In this document: piece after piece, positions 27,852-37,290 of the stretch
Layout: every line of letters starts with the position of its first letter
Position numbering within the stretch: the stretch's first letter is position 1
Assembly: GCF_900156745.1 (NCBI RefSeq)
Contig: NZ_LT707065.1
Span: 3,658,001 to 3,722,000, forward strand
Length of the DNA stretch: 64,000 nucleotides
Source of the DNA: Achromobacter sp. MFA1 R4
Lineage (GTDB): Bacteria; Pseudomonadota; Gammaproteobacteria; Burkholderiales; Burkholderiaceae_B
Direction of reading: 5' to 3'
Translations under genes and position numbers: made by a program
The notes under the pieces: model-generated
Databases searched by the model: none
Seen by the model: the letters and a program-made list of their open reading frames with translations, nothing else
What the model was told of the DNA's origin: nothing

Positions 27852-29012
27852 TCAGCGCGCCACGCGGGATTCGATCTCCGCGGCCAGGTCGGCCACCGAC
27901 GTCGCGTAGAAATAGCTGCGGTTGTACTTGGTCAGCGCGAAGAAGTTGGGAGTGCCGACGCGGTACTGCGCCGTGCCCCGCGCTTCTTCGACCAGGTCCA
28001 CCACGCCCAGCGGCTGGCTGATCCAGCCGTCGCTGGACGCGCCGGGCGCAAGGCGCGAGCCGGCCGCCGACAGCGTGCTCCAGCTCTGCTTGGGCTCCAG
28101 GCCGCCGTCCACCAGCGCCGTGGGATCGGCGGGCAGCGCGACGGGCGCAAACACCGGCAGGCCGCGTTGCCACCCATGCTGCGCCAGGAAGCTGCCCACC
28201 GACATGATCGCGTCCTGCGTATTGTTGGTCAGGTCGATATGCCCGTTGCTGTCGCCGTCCACCGCGTAGTGCATCACGCTGGTGGGCATGAACTGCGGCA
28301 TGCCGATGGCGCCCGCATACGACCCCTTGGTTTCCAGTTCCAGCTTGTCCTTCATCACGAGCGTCAGGAAGTCCGCCAACTGGTTGCGGAACATGGTGGC
28401 GCGTTCCGGCTTGGCGGGATCCGGATAGTCGAAGGCCAGGGTCGCCAGCGCATCGAGCACGCGGAAATTGCCCATGTTGCGGCCGTACAGCGTTTCGACG
28501 CCGATGATGGATGCGATGATCGGCGCCGGCACGCCAAAGCGCTGCGCGGCCTGGTTCAGCAGGTCGCGGTTCTCGTTGTAGAACTCGACGCCCCAGGCGA
28601 TACGCTTGGGTTCGACAAAGCGCGAGCGGTAGGTCAGCCAGCTGCGCCAGATCTTCTTGCCCGGCGGCGAGGGGGCGATGAGCCGGGCCACCGTGGCGTT
28701 GTAGCGCGAGCTTTCCAGCGCGGACACCATCGGCGCGAGCGGAAGCTGCCGCTCGGCGGCCAGATCCTCGACAAAGCTGCGGACCTCGGGACGCAGCGCG
28801 CCGGACGGCGTCAGCGTGGCGGGCGCGTCGTCGGCCAGTTCCGGGCCGGGGGGCGGCGCGCTGGGCCCGATGCGGATGGGCGTGGTCCCTGAAGCCTGGG
28901 CGGTTTGCGAAGCAAGAGAGGGGGAGGGTGCTGCGGTGGGGGCGGTGGTGGAGCACCCCGCCAGCAGGGCAGAAAGTGCGCCGAGTTGCAGTATTCGCCG
29001 ACAGATGAACAT
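27852..29012 (-). CDS. mltB: Membrane-bound lytic murein transglycosylase B
   Basis: This 386-residue lipoprotein cleaves peptidoglycan glycan strands to 1,6-anhydro products. The N-terminus has a lipobox (LSALLAGC) giving a lipidated Cys near residue 20, then a Pro/Ala-rich linker. The catalytic domain has IIASIIGVETLYGRNMGNF (Glu of GVET is the catalytic acid), GAIGMPQFMPTSVMHYAVDG and KYNRSYFYATSVADLA. The start at 29012 has AAGGA about five bases upstream. Upstream extensions run into the opposite gene. It is divergent from the deacetylase gene with almost no gap. Confidence 0.94.
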   Translation of the reverse strand: MFICRRILQLGALSALLAGCSTTAPTAAPSPSLASQTAQASGTTPIRIGPSAPPPGPELADDAPATLTPSGALRPEVRSFVEDLAAERQLPLAPMVSALESSRYNATVARLIAPSPPGKKIWRSWLTYRSRFVEPKRIAWGVEFYNENRDLLNQAAQRFGVPAPIIASIIGVETLYGRNMGNFRVLDALATLAFDYPDPAKPERATMFRNQLADFLTLVMKDKLELETKGSYAGAIGMPQFMPTSVMHYAVDGDSNGHIDLTNNTQDAIMSVGSFLAQHGWQRGLPVFAPVALPADPTALVDGGLEPKQSWSTLSAAGSRLAPGASSDGWISQPLGVVDLVEEARGTAQYRVGTPNFFALTKYNRSYFYATSVADLAAEIESRVAR

Positions 29013-29022
29013 AATCTTCCTT

Positions 29023-29946
29023 ATGGAGACCATGTATCTTACCCACCCGGCATGCCGCTTGCATGAAATGGGAAGCTGGCATCCGGAAAGCCCGCAGAGG
29101 CTGGACGCCATCTCCGACCAGTTGCTCGCAAGCGGTTTGATGCCGTACCTGCACGATCGGCAGGCGCCGCAAGCGTCCCGCAGCGACCTGCTGCGCGTGC
29201 ACACTGTCCAGCATCTGGACACTTTGCAAAAACATACCCCCGACCAAGGGTATTACCCTATCGATCCCGACACCCTGATGAATCCCCACACCTACGAGGC
29301 CGCGCTGCATGCGGCGGGGGCAGGGGTGGCGGCGGTGGACGCGGTGCTGGGCGGCGAGGCGCGCACGGCCTTCTGCGCCGTGCGTCCGCCAGGGCATCAT
29401 GCGTGCCGTTCGCAGGCGATGGGCTTCTGCTTTTTCAACAACGTCGCCATTGCGGCGCAGCATGCCATGGATGTGCATGGCCTGACGCGCGTGGCGATCG
29501 TGGATTTCGACGTCCATCACGGCAACGGCACCGAGGACGTCTTCGCGGGCGACGACCGGGTGCTGATGTGCAGCTTCTTCCAGCATCCGTTCTTTCCCAA
29601 TAGCGGCGCCGACCAGACGGCCGCGAACATGCTGAACGTGCCCGTGCCGGCCTATACCGCGGGCGCCGCGGTCAGGACCATCGTCACGGACAAGTGGCTG
29701 CCGCGGCTGGAAGCGCACCGTCCGGAGCTGATCCTGGTGTCGGCCGGCTTTGACGCCCATCGCGAGGACGACATGGGCCAGATGGGCTTGGTCGAAGCGG
29801 ACTACGCCTGGATCACCGAGCAGCTCGTGGACGTGGCCGACCGCCACTGCCAGGGCCGGATCGTGAGCACGCTCGAGGGTGGTTACAACTTGTCAGCCTT
29901 GGGCCGCAGCGTGGTCGCCCACATACGCGCGCTGGCGAAGCTGTAG
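29023..29946 (+). CDS. Histone deacetylase-like amidohydrolase
   Basis: This 307-residue Zn-dependent deacetylase of the arginase/deacetylase fold resembles acetoin-utilisation (AcuC-like) and class II HDAC-like amidohydrolases. Active-site segments are RPPGHHACRSQAMGFCFFNN (His pair), IVDFDVHHGNGTEDVF (metal-binding Asp and His) and SAGFDAHREDDMG (metal-binding Asp). The substrate is unknown; acetylated polyamines or lysines are possible. Two starts, 29023 and 29032, fit; GGAG is only three bases before the second. Only 10 bases separate it from the mltB start on the other strand. Confidence 0.88.
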   Translation: METMYLTHPACRLHEMGSWHPESPQRLDAISDQLLASGLMPYLHDRQAPQASRSDLLRVHTVQHLDTLQKHTPDQGYYPIDPDTLMNPHTYEAALHAAGAGVAAVDAVLGGEARTAFCAVRPPGHHACRSQAMGFCFFNNVAIAAQHAMDVHGLTRVAIVDFDVHHGNGTEDVFAGDDRVLMCSFFQHPFFPNSGADQTAANMLNVPVPAYTAGAAVRTIVTDKWLPRLEAHRPELILVSAGFDAHREDDMGQMGLVEADYAWITEQLVDVADRHCQGRIVSTLEGGYNLSALGRSVVAHIRALAKL

Positions 29947-30018
29947 AATCAGGAAAAAATTGTGCAATGCGATCCCGGCGCATGCCGGGTTCATTATTTT
30001 CCATTTGGAGGCAGCGGG

Positions 30019-30768
30019 ATGAAGGTGTTGGTACCTGTCAAGCGCGTCGTTGACTACAACGTCAAGGTGCGCGTCAAGTCTGATCAGACCGGCGTGGATA
30101 TCGCCAATGTGAAGATGTCCATGAACCCCTTTGACGAAATCGCCGTCGAGGAAGCGACCCGCCTGAAGGAAAAGGGCGCCGTCGCTGAAGTCGTGGCGGT
30201 TTCTTGCGGCGTTGCGCAATGCCAGGAGACGCTGCGCACCGCCATGGCCATCGGCGCCGATCGCGGCGTGCTGGTCCAGACCGACGCCGAGCTGCAGCCG
30301 CTGGCCGTGGCCAAGCTGCTCAAGGCGCTGGTGGACAAGGAACAGCCCCAGCTCGTGATCCTGGGCAAGCAGGCCATCGATGACGACGCCAACCAGACCG
30401 GCCAGATGCTGGCTGCGCTGCTGGACTGGCCGCAAGCCACGTTCGCCAGCAAGGTCGAATTGGCCGACGGCAAGGTCACCGTGACGCGCGAAGTGGACGG
30501 CGGTCTCGAAACCCTGTCGCTGAAGCTGCCGGCCATCGTCACGACCGACCTGCGCCTGAACGAGCCGCGCTACGTCACGCTGCCGAACATCATGAAGGCC
30601 AAGAAAAAGCAGTTGGACACCGTCACGCCGCAGGACCTGGGCGTGGATCCGGCGCCGCGCCTGAAGACGCTGAAGGTCAGCGAGCCGCCCGCCCGCAAGG
30701 CCGGCATCAAGGTGGCCGATGTCGCGGCCCTGGTGGACAAACTCAAGAACGAAGCGAAGGTGGTCTGA
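30019..30768 (+). CDS. etfB: Electron transfer flavoprotein subunit beta
   Basis: This 249-residue subunit of the FAD/AMP flavoprotein accepts electrons from acyl-CoA dehydrogenases and passes them to ETF:quinone oxidoreductase. The start ([17 protein letters not shown]) is preceded by [24 protein letters not shown] and the [20 protein letters not shown] region are family signatures. etfA follows after a one-base gap. Confidence 0.96.
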   Translation: MKVLVPVKRVVDYNVKVRVKSDQTGVDIANVKMSMNPFDEIAVEEATRLKEKGAVAEVVAVSCGVAQCQETLRTAMAIGADRGVLVQTDAELQPLAVAKLLKALVDKEQPQLVILGKQAIDDDANQTGQMLAALLDWPQATFASKVELADGKVTVTREVDGGLETLSLKLPAIVTTDLRLNEPRYVTLPNIMKAKKKQLDTVTPQDLGVDPAPRLKTLKVSEPPARKAGIKVADVAALVDKLKNEAKVV

Positions 30769-30769
30769 C

Positions 30770-31699
30770 ATGACGACGCTGGTTATTGCCGAACACGATA
30801 ACGCCCATCTCAAGGGCGCAACCCTGAACGCCATCGCCGCCGCCGCCAAGATCGGAGGCGACGTGCACGTGCTGGTCGCCGGCTCGAACGCGCGCGCCGT
30901 GGCCGACCAGGCCGCCCAGGCCGCCGGCGTGGCCAAGGTGCTGCTGGCCGATGCGCCGCAACTGGCCGATGGCCTGGCTGAAAACGTGGCGGCCCAGGTG
31001 CTGGCCGTGGCCTCGAGCTACAGCCACATCCTGTTCCCGGCCACCGCCTCGGGCAAGAACGTGGCGCCCCGCGTCGCGGCCAAGCTGGACGTGGCGCAGA
31101 TCTCGGACATCATCGGCGTCGAATCCGCCGACACGTTCCAGCGCCCGATCTACGCCGGCAACGCCATCGCCACCGTGCAATCGGCCGACGCCGTCAAGGT
31201 CATCACCGTGCGCACGACCGGCTTTGACGCCGTCGCCGCCCAAGGCGGTTCCGCCTCGGTCGAAGACGCGGCCGCCGTGGCCGATTCGGGGCTGTCCACG
31301 TTCGTGGGCCGCGAAGTCGCCAAGAGCGACCGTCCCGAACTGGCCGGTGCGCGTGTCGTGGTGTCGGGCGGCCGCGGTCTGGGCAGCGCCGAGAACTTCA
31401 AGATCCTGGATCCGCTGGCCGACAAGCTGGGCGCCGCACTGGGCGCCTCGCGCGCCGCGGTCGACGCCGGCTACGCGCCGAACGACTGGCAGGTTGGCCA
31501 GACCGGCAAGATCGTCGCGCCGCAACTGTACGTGGCCGTCGGCATCTCCGGCGCCATCCAGCATCTGGCCGGCATGAAGGACTCGAAGGTCATCGTCGCC
31601 ATCAACAAGGATGCCGAGGCGCCGATTTTCGGCGTGGCCGATTACGGCCTGGTCGGCGACCTGTTCACCGTCGTGCCTGAACTGACCAACGCGCTGTAA
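30770..31699 (+). CDS. etfA: Electron transfer flavoprotein subunit alpha
   Basis: This 309-residue FAD-binding subunit is the partner of EtfB. The C-terminal FAD domain has [36 protein letters not shown], and [20 protein letters not shown]. It probably supports beta-oxidation and phenylacetate breakdown. A strong terminator 22 bp downstream ends the two-gene operon. Confidence 0.97.
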   Translation: MTTLVIAEHDNAHLKGATLNAIAAAAKIGGDVHVLVAGSNARAVADQAAQAAGVAKVLLADAPQLADGLAENVAAQVLAVASSYSHILFPATASGKNVAPRVAAKLDVAQISDIIGVESADTFQRPIYAGNAIATVQSADAVKVITVRTTGFDAVAAQGGSASVEDAAAVADSGLSTFVGREVAKSDRPELAGARVVVSGGRGLGSAENFKILDPLADKLGAALGASRAAVDAGYAPNDWQVGQTGKIVAPQLYVAVGISGAIQHLAGMKDSKVIVAINKDAEAPIFGVADYGLVGDLFTVVPELTNAL

Positions 31700-31720
31700 G
31701 TCGCAGCGGGAACGTCACAG

Positions 31721-31754
31721 AAAAAGCCGCGGGCCTCAAGCCCGCGGTTTTTTT
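31721..31754 (+). terminator. Terminator of etfBA
   Basis: The stem CCGCGGGC/GCCCGCGG with a five-base loop is flanked by AAAAA upstream and TTTTTTT downstream. Confidence 0.93.
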
Positions 31755-31790
31755 ATGCGCGCAATGCGCTATCAAGATTTTCGAAATTGT

Positions 31791-31818
31791 TTGATTTTAA
31801 GAAATACTCTGATATGGT
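31791..31818 (+). promoter_or_regulatory. Putative promoter of the aspartate module
   Basis: TTGATT and TATGGT are 16 bases apart in an AT-rich stretch after the etfA terminator. The leader to the antiporter ATG would be about 55 bases. Confidence 0.4.
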
Positions 31819-31880
31819 ATTTCGCGCGCTACCCACGTTTGCGATTGTGCTTGACCTGTACAGAACGAAGGAGATTCGTG

Positions 31881-33572
31881 ATGGAATGGTTCTTTGACAC
31901 GCTACGGAAGTACCCGGAACTGGCCATTTTCCTGACCCTTGGCCTGGGTTACTGGATAGGAGCGAAGAAGATCTTCGGCTTCAATCTGGGCGCGGTGACA
32001 GGGACATTGTTGGTAGGCGTGCTGGTCGGCCAGCTCAACATCACGATTGCTCCAATTCTCAAGCAGGTGTTCTTCCTGCTTTTTCTTTTTGGTCTGGGCT
32101 ACGGCGTCGGACCGCAATTCTTCCGCGGCATGAAAAGCGACGGCCTTCCCCAGGTCATCTTCGCGGTCATCATCTGCGTCATCTGCCTGCTGGTCACGTG
32201 GGGGACCGCGGTGGCGTTCGGATTCGATGCCGGCACCGGAGCCGGGTTGCTGTCCGGCGCGCAGACCATATCGGCGGTCATGGGGGTGGCGACCGACACG
32301 ATCAACGGCCTGTCCATCGACGCGGCGACCAAGAAACAATGGATCGACAGCATTCCCGTGGCCTATGCCGTCTGCTACATCTACGGCACGGTCGGCAGCG
32401 CCTGGCTGCTTGCGTCTTTGGGACCCAAGCTGATGCGCGTGGACATCGTGAAGGAGTGCCAGGAGTACGAGGCGAAGATGTCCGGCGGGGCCGACTCGAT
32501 GGAACTGTCCGGCTACCGCAAGTTCACGGCGCGAGCTTACCGGTTGGACAACGCGGACTACGTGGGCAAGACGGTGGGCGATCTGGAGGCGAAGTTCGTC
32601 GACGCGCGCGTCTTTGTCGAACGCATCCGCCGCGGCGACCAGATCATCGATGCCGACTCCACCACCGCGCTGCAGGCCGGCGACGTGCTGGGCGTGACCG
32701 GCCGGCATGACGCGCTGGTCCTGCAGGCTTCCGGCCTCATCGGCACCGAGGTCGAGGACCGCGACGTCATCAACCTGCCCGCGGAGATCGTCGAGGTCGT
32801 GCTGACCAACAAGAACGTGGCAGGCAAGACGCTCAAGGAGCTTGCCGACAATGAGACCGTGCGCCAGTTGGGGCGCGGCGTGTTCCTGCGCAAGGTCACG
32901 CGCGGTGGGCACGAGATGCCGGTCAACTGGGGCCTGAAGCTGGACCGCGGCGACCGGCTCTTCATCGTGGGCGCCAAGCGCGACGTCGAACGGGCGGTGG
33001 GCAAACTGGGTTATGTGGATCGCGCCACCAACCAGACGGACATGGTGTTCGTTGGCTTCGGCATCCTGCTGGGCGGCCTGTTCGGCACGCTGGTGCTGAC
33101 CGTGGGCGGCATTCCCATCACGTTGTCCACTTCCGGCGGGGCGCTGATTTCCGGCCTGGTCTTCGGTTATCTGCGGTCAGTCCATCCGACGTTCGGCCGC
33201 GTGCCCGAGCCCGTGCACTGGTTCCTGACTTCGGTCGGCCTGACCGCCTTCGTCGCCGTGGTGGGGATCGTGTCGGGACCGGGCTTCGTGCAGGGCTTCC
33301 AGCAGCTCGGCGCAAAGCTCTTCATCGCGGGCGTCATCGCCACCAGCATCCCGATGATCCTGGGCGTGTTCATCGCGCGATATGTCTTCAAGTTCCACCC
33401 CGCCATCGCCTTGGGCGTATGCGCCGGGGCGCGGACCACCACCGCGGCCATCGGTCAGATCACCGAGACCGCCAAGAGCCAGGTGCCGGCGCTGGGCTAC
33501 ACGGTGCCTTACGCCATCGGCAATACCCTGCTCATCATCTGGGGGATTGTCATCGTCATGCTGATGGCCTAG
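31881..33572 (+). CDS. aspT: AspT-family aspartate:alanine antiporter, first copy
   Basis: This 563-residue inner-membrane antiporter of the AspT/YidE class has N-terminal helices (about 10-190), a central cytosolic part with two RCK_C/TrkA_C-like domains (about 210-375, e.g. GDVLGVTGRHDALVL and GDRLFIVGAKRDVERAV), and a second set of helices (about 390-563). The repeated GLGYWIGA and GSGGALISG-like helix motifs (here TSGGALISGLVFG) are typical. It would swap external aspartate for alanine. Aspartate 4-decarboxylase follows, the known partner in proton-motive decarboxylation. The start is set by GAAGGAG ten bases upstream. The paralogue at 35590 differs considerably in sequence. Confidence 0.85.
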   Translation: MEWFFDTLRKYPELAIFLTLGLGYWIGAKKIFGFNLGAVTGTLLVGVLVGQLNITIAPILKQVFFLLFLFGLGYGVGPQFFRGMKSDGLPQVIFAVIICVICLLVTWGTAVAFGFDAGTGAGLLSGAQTISAVMGVATDTINGLSIDAATKKQWIDSIPVAYAVCYIYGTVGSAWLLASLGPKLMRVDIVKECQEYEAKMSGGADSMELSGYRKFTARAYRLDNADYVGKTVGDLEAKFVDARVFVERIRRGDQIIDADSTTALQAGDVLGVTGRHDALVLQASGLIGTEVEDRDVINLPAEIVEVVLTNKNVAGKTLKELADNETVRQLGRGVFLRKVTRGGHEMPVNWGLKLDRGDRLFIVGAKRDVERAVGKLGYVDRATNQTDMVFVGFGILLGGLFGTLVLTVGGIPITLSTSGGALISGLVFGYLRSVHPTFGRVPEPVHWFLTSVGLTAFVAVVGIVSGPGFVQGFQQLGAKLFIAGVIATSIPMILGVFIARYVFKFHPAIALGVCAGARTTTAAIGQITETAKSQVPALGYTVPYAIGNTLLIIWGIVIVMLMA

Positions 33573-33612
33573 CAGGACAGCAGAACAGCAGGACAGCAGG
33601 ACAGCAGGGCAG
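33573..33612 (+). repeat. Five imperfect 8-bp tandem repeats after the antiporter stop
   Basis: Five units of the form CAG(G/A)(A/G)CAG run without spacing directly from the stop codon. They are followed at once by a 10-bp-arm hairpin. Such short-period tandem repeats are prone to change in copy number. Confidence 0.85.
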
Positions 33613-33635
33613 CCGGCAAGCCGCGGCTTGCCGGC
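33612..33635 (+). repeat. Intercistronic hairpin between aspT and asdA
   Basis: GCCGGCAAGC and GCTTGCCGGC form a 10-bp stem around CGCG. There is no U-run, so it is not a simple terminator. It could protect or process the mRNA between the antiporter and decarboxylase genes. Confidence 0.7.
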
Positions 33636-33711
33636 GCGACAGCAAACGCGGCACTCGTCATGGCGTCCGCCGTCCCGGCGCCGGTCCTCACGCAAACCAG
33701 GAGTACACAAC

Positions 33712-35565
33712 ATGGCTTCCACCACCGCTCCCGCCACTCCCGTCACCGTCAGCCTGGCCTCGGCCTTGAAAACCACGCGTTCCCATCAGCGCGACCTGGA
33801 ACAGCTCTCGCCGTTCGAACTGAAGGATTACCTGATCACATTGGCCAAGGACAGTCAGCAGGCGTCGGTGTCGACCATGCTGAACGCTGGCCGCGGCAAC
33901 CCCAACTGGATCGCCACCGAACCGCGCGATGCGTTCTTCCTGCTGGGGCGGTTCGCCATGAAAGAGGCGCGCCGCGTGCGCGACGACGGCATCCTGGCCG
34001 GCATGCCGGCCAAGAAAGGCTGCGCCGACCGGCTGCGCAAGTTCCTTTCCAAGCACAAGAGCGAGGACGGCTACGACTTCCTGGTCGGCGTGCTGGAATA
34101 CGGCGTGAAGATCAAGGGCTTCGACCCGGACGAGTGGATCCACGAACTGACCGACAGCATCATCGGCGACCACTACCCCGTGCCGCCGCGCGCGCTGGTG
34201 CATATCGAGCAGATCGTCCACGACTACCTGGTCAAGGAAATGTGCGACGGGCGCCCGCCCAAGGGCAAGTTCGACCTCTTTCCGGTGGAAGGCGGCACGG
34301 CGGCCATGTGCTACATCTTCGACTCGCTGATGACCAATGGCCTCCTGAAGCAGGGCGACACCATCGCGCTGTTCCTGCCCACGTTCACGCCCTATATCGA
34401 GATCGCGCATCTGGAGCGCTTCCAGTTCAACATCGTCGCGATCAACGCCAACAGCATGCGCGCTGACGGCACGCACGACTGGCACTATCCCGCGTCGGAA
34501 ATCGCCAAGTTGGAGGATCCCAAGATCAAGCTGGCGGTCACGGTCAATCCCAGCAACCCGCCGTCGGTGGCGTTCAGCCCGGTCGAAATGAAGCAGATCG
34601 TGCGCCTGATCCGCAAGAATCCCGACCTGGTGCTGGTGACCGATGACGTCTACGGCACCTTTGTGCCGAACTTCCGGTCGCTGATGGCGGAAGTGCCGCA
34701 GAACACGATCTGCGTGTACTCGTTCTCGAAGAACTTCGGCTGCACGGGATGGCGCCTGGGCGTGATCGCCACGCACGAGACCAACACGATGGACCGGCGC
34801 ATCGCCGAACTGCCGGCCGCGTGGAAGAAGCGGCTGGACAAGCGATACGGCGCCATGACGATGGAGCCCGAGAAGCTGAAGTTCATCGACCGCCTGGTCG
34901 CCGACAGCCGCGACGTCGCGCTGAACCACACGGCGGGGCTGTCATTGCCGCAACAGGTGCAGATGGGACTTTTCGCGCTGTCCCACCTGCTGGACCTGAA
35001 GGACGCCTACAAGCACCTGACCATGCAGATCGTGCGCGGCCGCCGCGACGCGCTGTGGCGCGGCCTGGGCATCCCCATGCCGCCCGAAGACCCGATGCGG
35101 GCCTGGTACTACGTGGAACTGGACTTCATGGTCTGGGCCAAGGTCATGTACGGCGACGCCTTTTGCAAGTACATGATCGATAACTACGAGCCGGTGGACT
35201 TCCTGTTCCGGCTGGCGGAAAAGACCGGGGTGGTGCTGATGGACGGCGGAGGCTTCGGCGGCCCGCCCTGGTCGATCCGCATCTCGCTGGCCAATCTGGA
35301 CGACGGAGACTACGCCAAGATCGGCAAGTACATGGTCGAATCCGCGACCGAGTACGTCGAGGCGTGGAAGGCGTCCGAACTGGTGCTTTCCGGCCCGACC
35401 GCCGGCAAGGGCCAGACGGTCAAGGCATCGGCCGCCAAGAAGCGCACGGCCGCCGGCAAGACGGCGGCCAAGAAGGCCGTGAAGAAGGCGGTGAAAAAGG
35501 CCGTGAAGAAGGCGGACACGGCGGCCAAGTCGGCCCATGCGGCCAAGAAGGCATCGGCAAAATAG
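33712..35565 (+). CDS. asdA: Aspartate 4-decarboxylase with histone-H1-like tail
   Basis: This 617-residue PLP enzyme converts aspartate to alanine plus CO2, consuming a cytosolic proton. The PLP site is SFSKNFGCTGWRLG; 'VNPSNPPSVAFSP', 'VLVTDDVYGTFVPNF' and GGGFGGPPWSIRISLANL are family segments. Known AsdA proteins have about 530-550 residues. Here about 50 extra C-terminal residues (from about 568) are almost only Lys, Ala, Thr and Ser, in units such as AAKKAVKKAVKKAVKKAD, like the tail of histone H1 or AlgP. The start at 33712 follows AGGAG by 10 bases. With the flanking antiporters it forms a decarboxylation-driven proton-motive module. Confidence 0.92.
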   Translation: MASTTAPATPVTVSLASALKTTRSHQRDLEQLSPFELKDYLITLAKDSQQASVSTMLNAGRGNPNWIATEPRDAFFLLGRFAMKEARRVRDDGILAGMPAKKGCADRLRKFLSKHKSEDGYDFLVGVLEYGVKIKGFDPDEWIHELTDSIIGDHYPVPPRALVHIEQIVHDYLVKEMCDGRPPKGKFDLFPVEGGTAAMCYIFDSLMTNGLLKQGDTIALFLPTFTPYIEIAHLERFQFNIVAINANSMRADGTHDWHYPASEIAKLEDPKIKLAVTVNPSNPPSVAFSPVEMKQIVRLIRKNPDLVLVTDDVYGTFVPNFRSLMAEVPQNTICVYSFSKNFGCTGWRLGVIATHETNTMDRRIAELPAAWKKRLDKRYGAMTMEPEKLKFIDRLVADSRDVALNHTAGLSLPQQVQMGLFALSHLLDLKDAYKHLTMQIVRGRRDALWRGLGIPMPPEDPMRAWYYVELDFMVWAKVMYGDAFCKYMIDNYEPVDFLFRLAEKTGVVLMDGGGFGGPPWSIRISLANLDDGDYAKIGKYMVESATEYVEAWKASELVLSGPTAGKGQTVKASAAKKRTAAGKTAAKKAVKKAVKKAVKKADTAAKSAHAAKKASAK

Positions 35566-35589
35566 GCCATCACAGGGCGGCGCGCACTC

Positions 35590-37290
35590 ATGACGTGTAC
35601 GGTCGGGTTTTTCGCTAGCGTCCCCATCGCGGTGCTGTTCGTCACGGTGGGGCTGGGATATCTGATCGGCAAGCTGAAGGTCGGGCCGATACAGCTGGGC
35701 GGGGTGTGCGGAACGCTCATCGTCGCCCTGCTGATCGGCCAGACGGGCTGCCAGATGCGCGGCGACCTGAAGGAGGTGGCGTTCGCCCTGTTTATCTTCG
35801 CCATGGGTTACTCCGGCGGCCCGCAGTTCTTCGCCAATCTCAACCGGTCCAGCCTGCGCTATGTCGTGCTGCCGATCATCGAGGCGGCGCTGGTGCTTGG
35901 CATCGTGCTGGCGGCCGTGCCGCTGTTCGGGCTGGATGCCGGTACCGCCGCAGGCCTGGCGGCGGGCGCGGCCACGGAATCGGCCGTGGTGGGCACGGCG
36001 GCCGAGGCCCTCAAGCACCTGGGCCTGCCGGACGCGGAAGTCCAGCGCATGGAGGCCAACATCGCCACGGCCTACACACTGACCTACCTGGTCGGCCTCA
36101 TCAGCATCGTCTTTTTCACCAGCCAGGTGGCGCCCGCGCTGCTGCGGATCAATCTGCGCGAGGCGTCCAAGGCGCTGGAGGCGAAGCTGGGCGCTTCGCC
36201 GGGCGACAACGATGAAGCCAGCCTGCCGACGCTGCCGCGCCTGGTGGGGCGCGCCCATGTGGTCAAGGACGTGGACGGTTGGCGCGTGGGCGACGTGGAG
36301 GCGCAGTTGGGCGGCCGAACCGTGATCAGTCGTGTCCTGCGCGACGGCGAAGCGGTCGACGCCATGCCCGAGTACGTGCTCGCCACCGGCGACGTCGTGG
36401 TCGTGCTGGGCCCGCGACGCTTTGCGCTGCGGGCCGGATCGGTCATCGGCCCGGAAATCCAGCTCCCCGAGGCGCACGCGGACGACCTGCAGCTCAGCGA
36501 GCGGCAGGTCGTCGTCAGCCAGAAGTCCGTTAACGGCCATACCGTGGGCGAGCTGGCCCAGCGGCCCAACGCCCGGCGCGCGCGGGGCGTATTCCTGCAA
36601 TCCATTTCACGGTCCGGGCACGTGCTGCCGATCACGCCCGCGACCGTGGTGCAGTATGGCGACCTGGTCACGCTGGTGGGCGCGGAACCCGAGCTGTCGG
36701 AGGCGATGGCCGCGCTGGGTTCCGAACTGCGCCGCAGCGGCGTGACCGACCTGGTCTTCCTGGCGTTCGGCATTCTTGCCGGCCTGATGCTGGGCAGCCT
36801 GGGGGCAAGGCTCTGGGGGATCCCGGTGTCGCTGGGCAGCGGGGGCGGGGCGCTGGTCAGCGGCCTGGTCTGCGGCTGGATCAATGCCAAGCGGCCGTCG
36901 ATCGGCCATATGCCGGCCCATGCGGTGCAATTGCTCAAGGACCTGGGGCTGGCGATCTTCGTGGCCTGCGTGGGGCTGTCGGCCGGGCCCGACGCGCTGT
37001 CGCTGATCCGCGAGCACGGCGCGGTGCTGCCGCTGATCGGACTGCTGGTGTCGCTGGGACCGGCCTGCCTGTCGCTGTGGGTGGGCCACAAACTGCTGAA
37101 GATCGAAGGCCCGCTGCTGGTGGGCGCCATCGCCGGCCAGCACGTCAGCACCCCGGCCATCAGCGCCATCCTGACGGCCAGCGGCAGCTCCGTGCCGCTG
37201 CTGGGTTACACGGTGACGTACGCCATTGCCAACGTGCTGCTCCCGGTGCTGGGGCCGATCATCGTGTCGCTGGCCTACCACTTGAGCTGA
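35590..37290 (+). CDS. AspT-family antiporter, second copy
   Basis: This 566-residue protein has the same layout as the first copy: N-terminal helices, two central RCK_C-like domains (about 215-385; GDVVVVLGPRRFALR, GDLVTLVGAEPELSEAM) and C-terminal helices with GSGGGALVSGLVCGWI. It begins 24 bp after asdA, so it is in the same transcript. The two antiporters are clearly homologous but far from identical, so this is an old duplication or separate acquisition and not a recent copy. Substrate may be the same pair or another dicarboxylate/amino acid; the sequence does not tell. Confidence 0.82.
   Translation: MTCTVGFFASVPIAVLFVTVGLGYLIGKLKVGPIQLGGVCGTLIVALLIGQTGCQMRGDLKEVAFALFIFAMGYSGGPQFFANLNRSSLRYVVLPIIEAALVLGIVLAAVPLFGLDAGTAAGLAAGAATESAVVGTAAEALKHLGLPDAEVQRMEANIATAYTLTYLVGLISIVFFTSQVAPALLRINLREASKALEAKLGASPGDNDEASLPTLPRLVGRAHVVKDVDGWRVGDVEAQLGGRTVISRVLRDGEAVDAMPEYVLATGDVVVVLGPRRFALRAGSVIGPEIQLPEAHADDLQLSERQVVVSQKSVNGHTVGELAQRPNARRARGVFLQSISRSGHVLPITPATVVQYGDLVTLVGAEPELSEAMAALGSELRRSGVTDLVFLAFGILAGLMLGSLGARLWGIPVSLGSGGGALVSGLVCGWINAKRPSIGHMPAHAVQLLKDLGLAIFVACVGLSAGPDALSLIREHGAVLPLIGLLVSLGPACLSLWVGHKLLKIEGPLLVGAIAGQHVSTPAISAILTASGSSVPLLGYTVTYAIANVLLPVLGPIIVSLAYHLS

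Noticed and set aside
33573..33612. CRISPR array
   Set aside because: The units are 8 bp with no spacers; it is a simple tandem repeat. No CRISPR array or cas gene was seen in the window.
35422..35562. Frameshift artefact as the source of the Lys/Ala tail of AsdA
   Set aside because: The reading frame continues directly from conserved enzyme sequence, and the other frames do not restore a family C-terminus.
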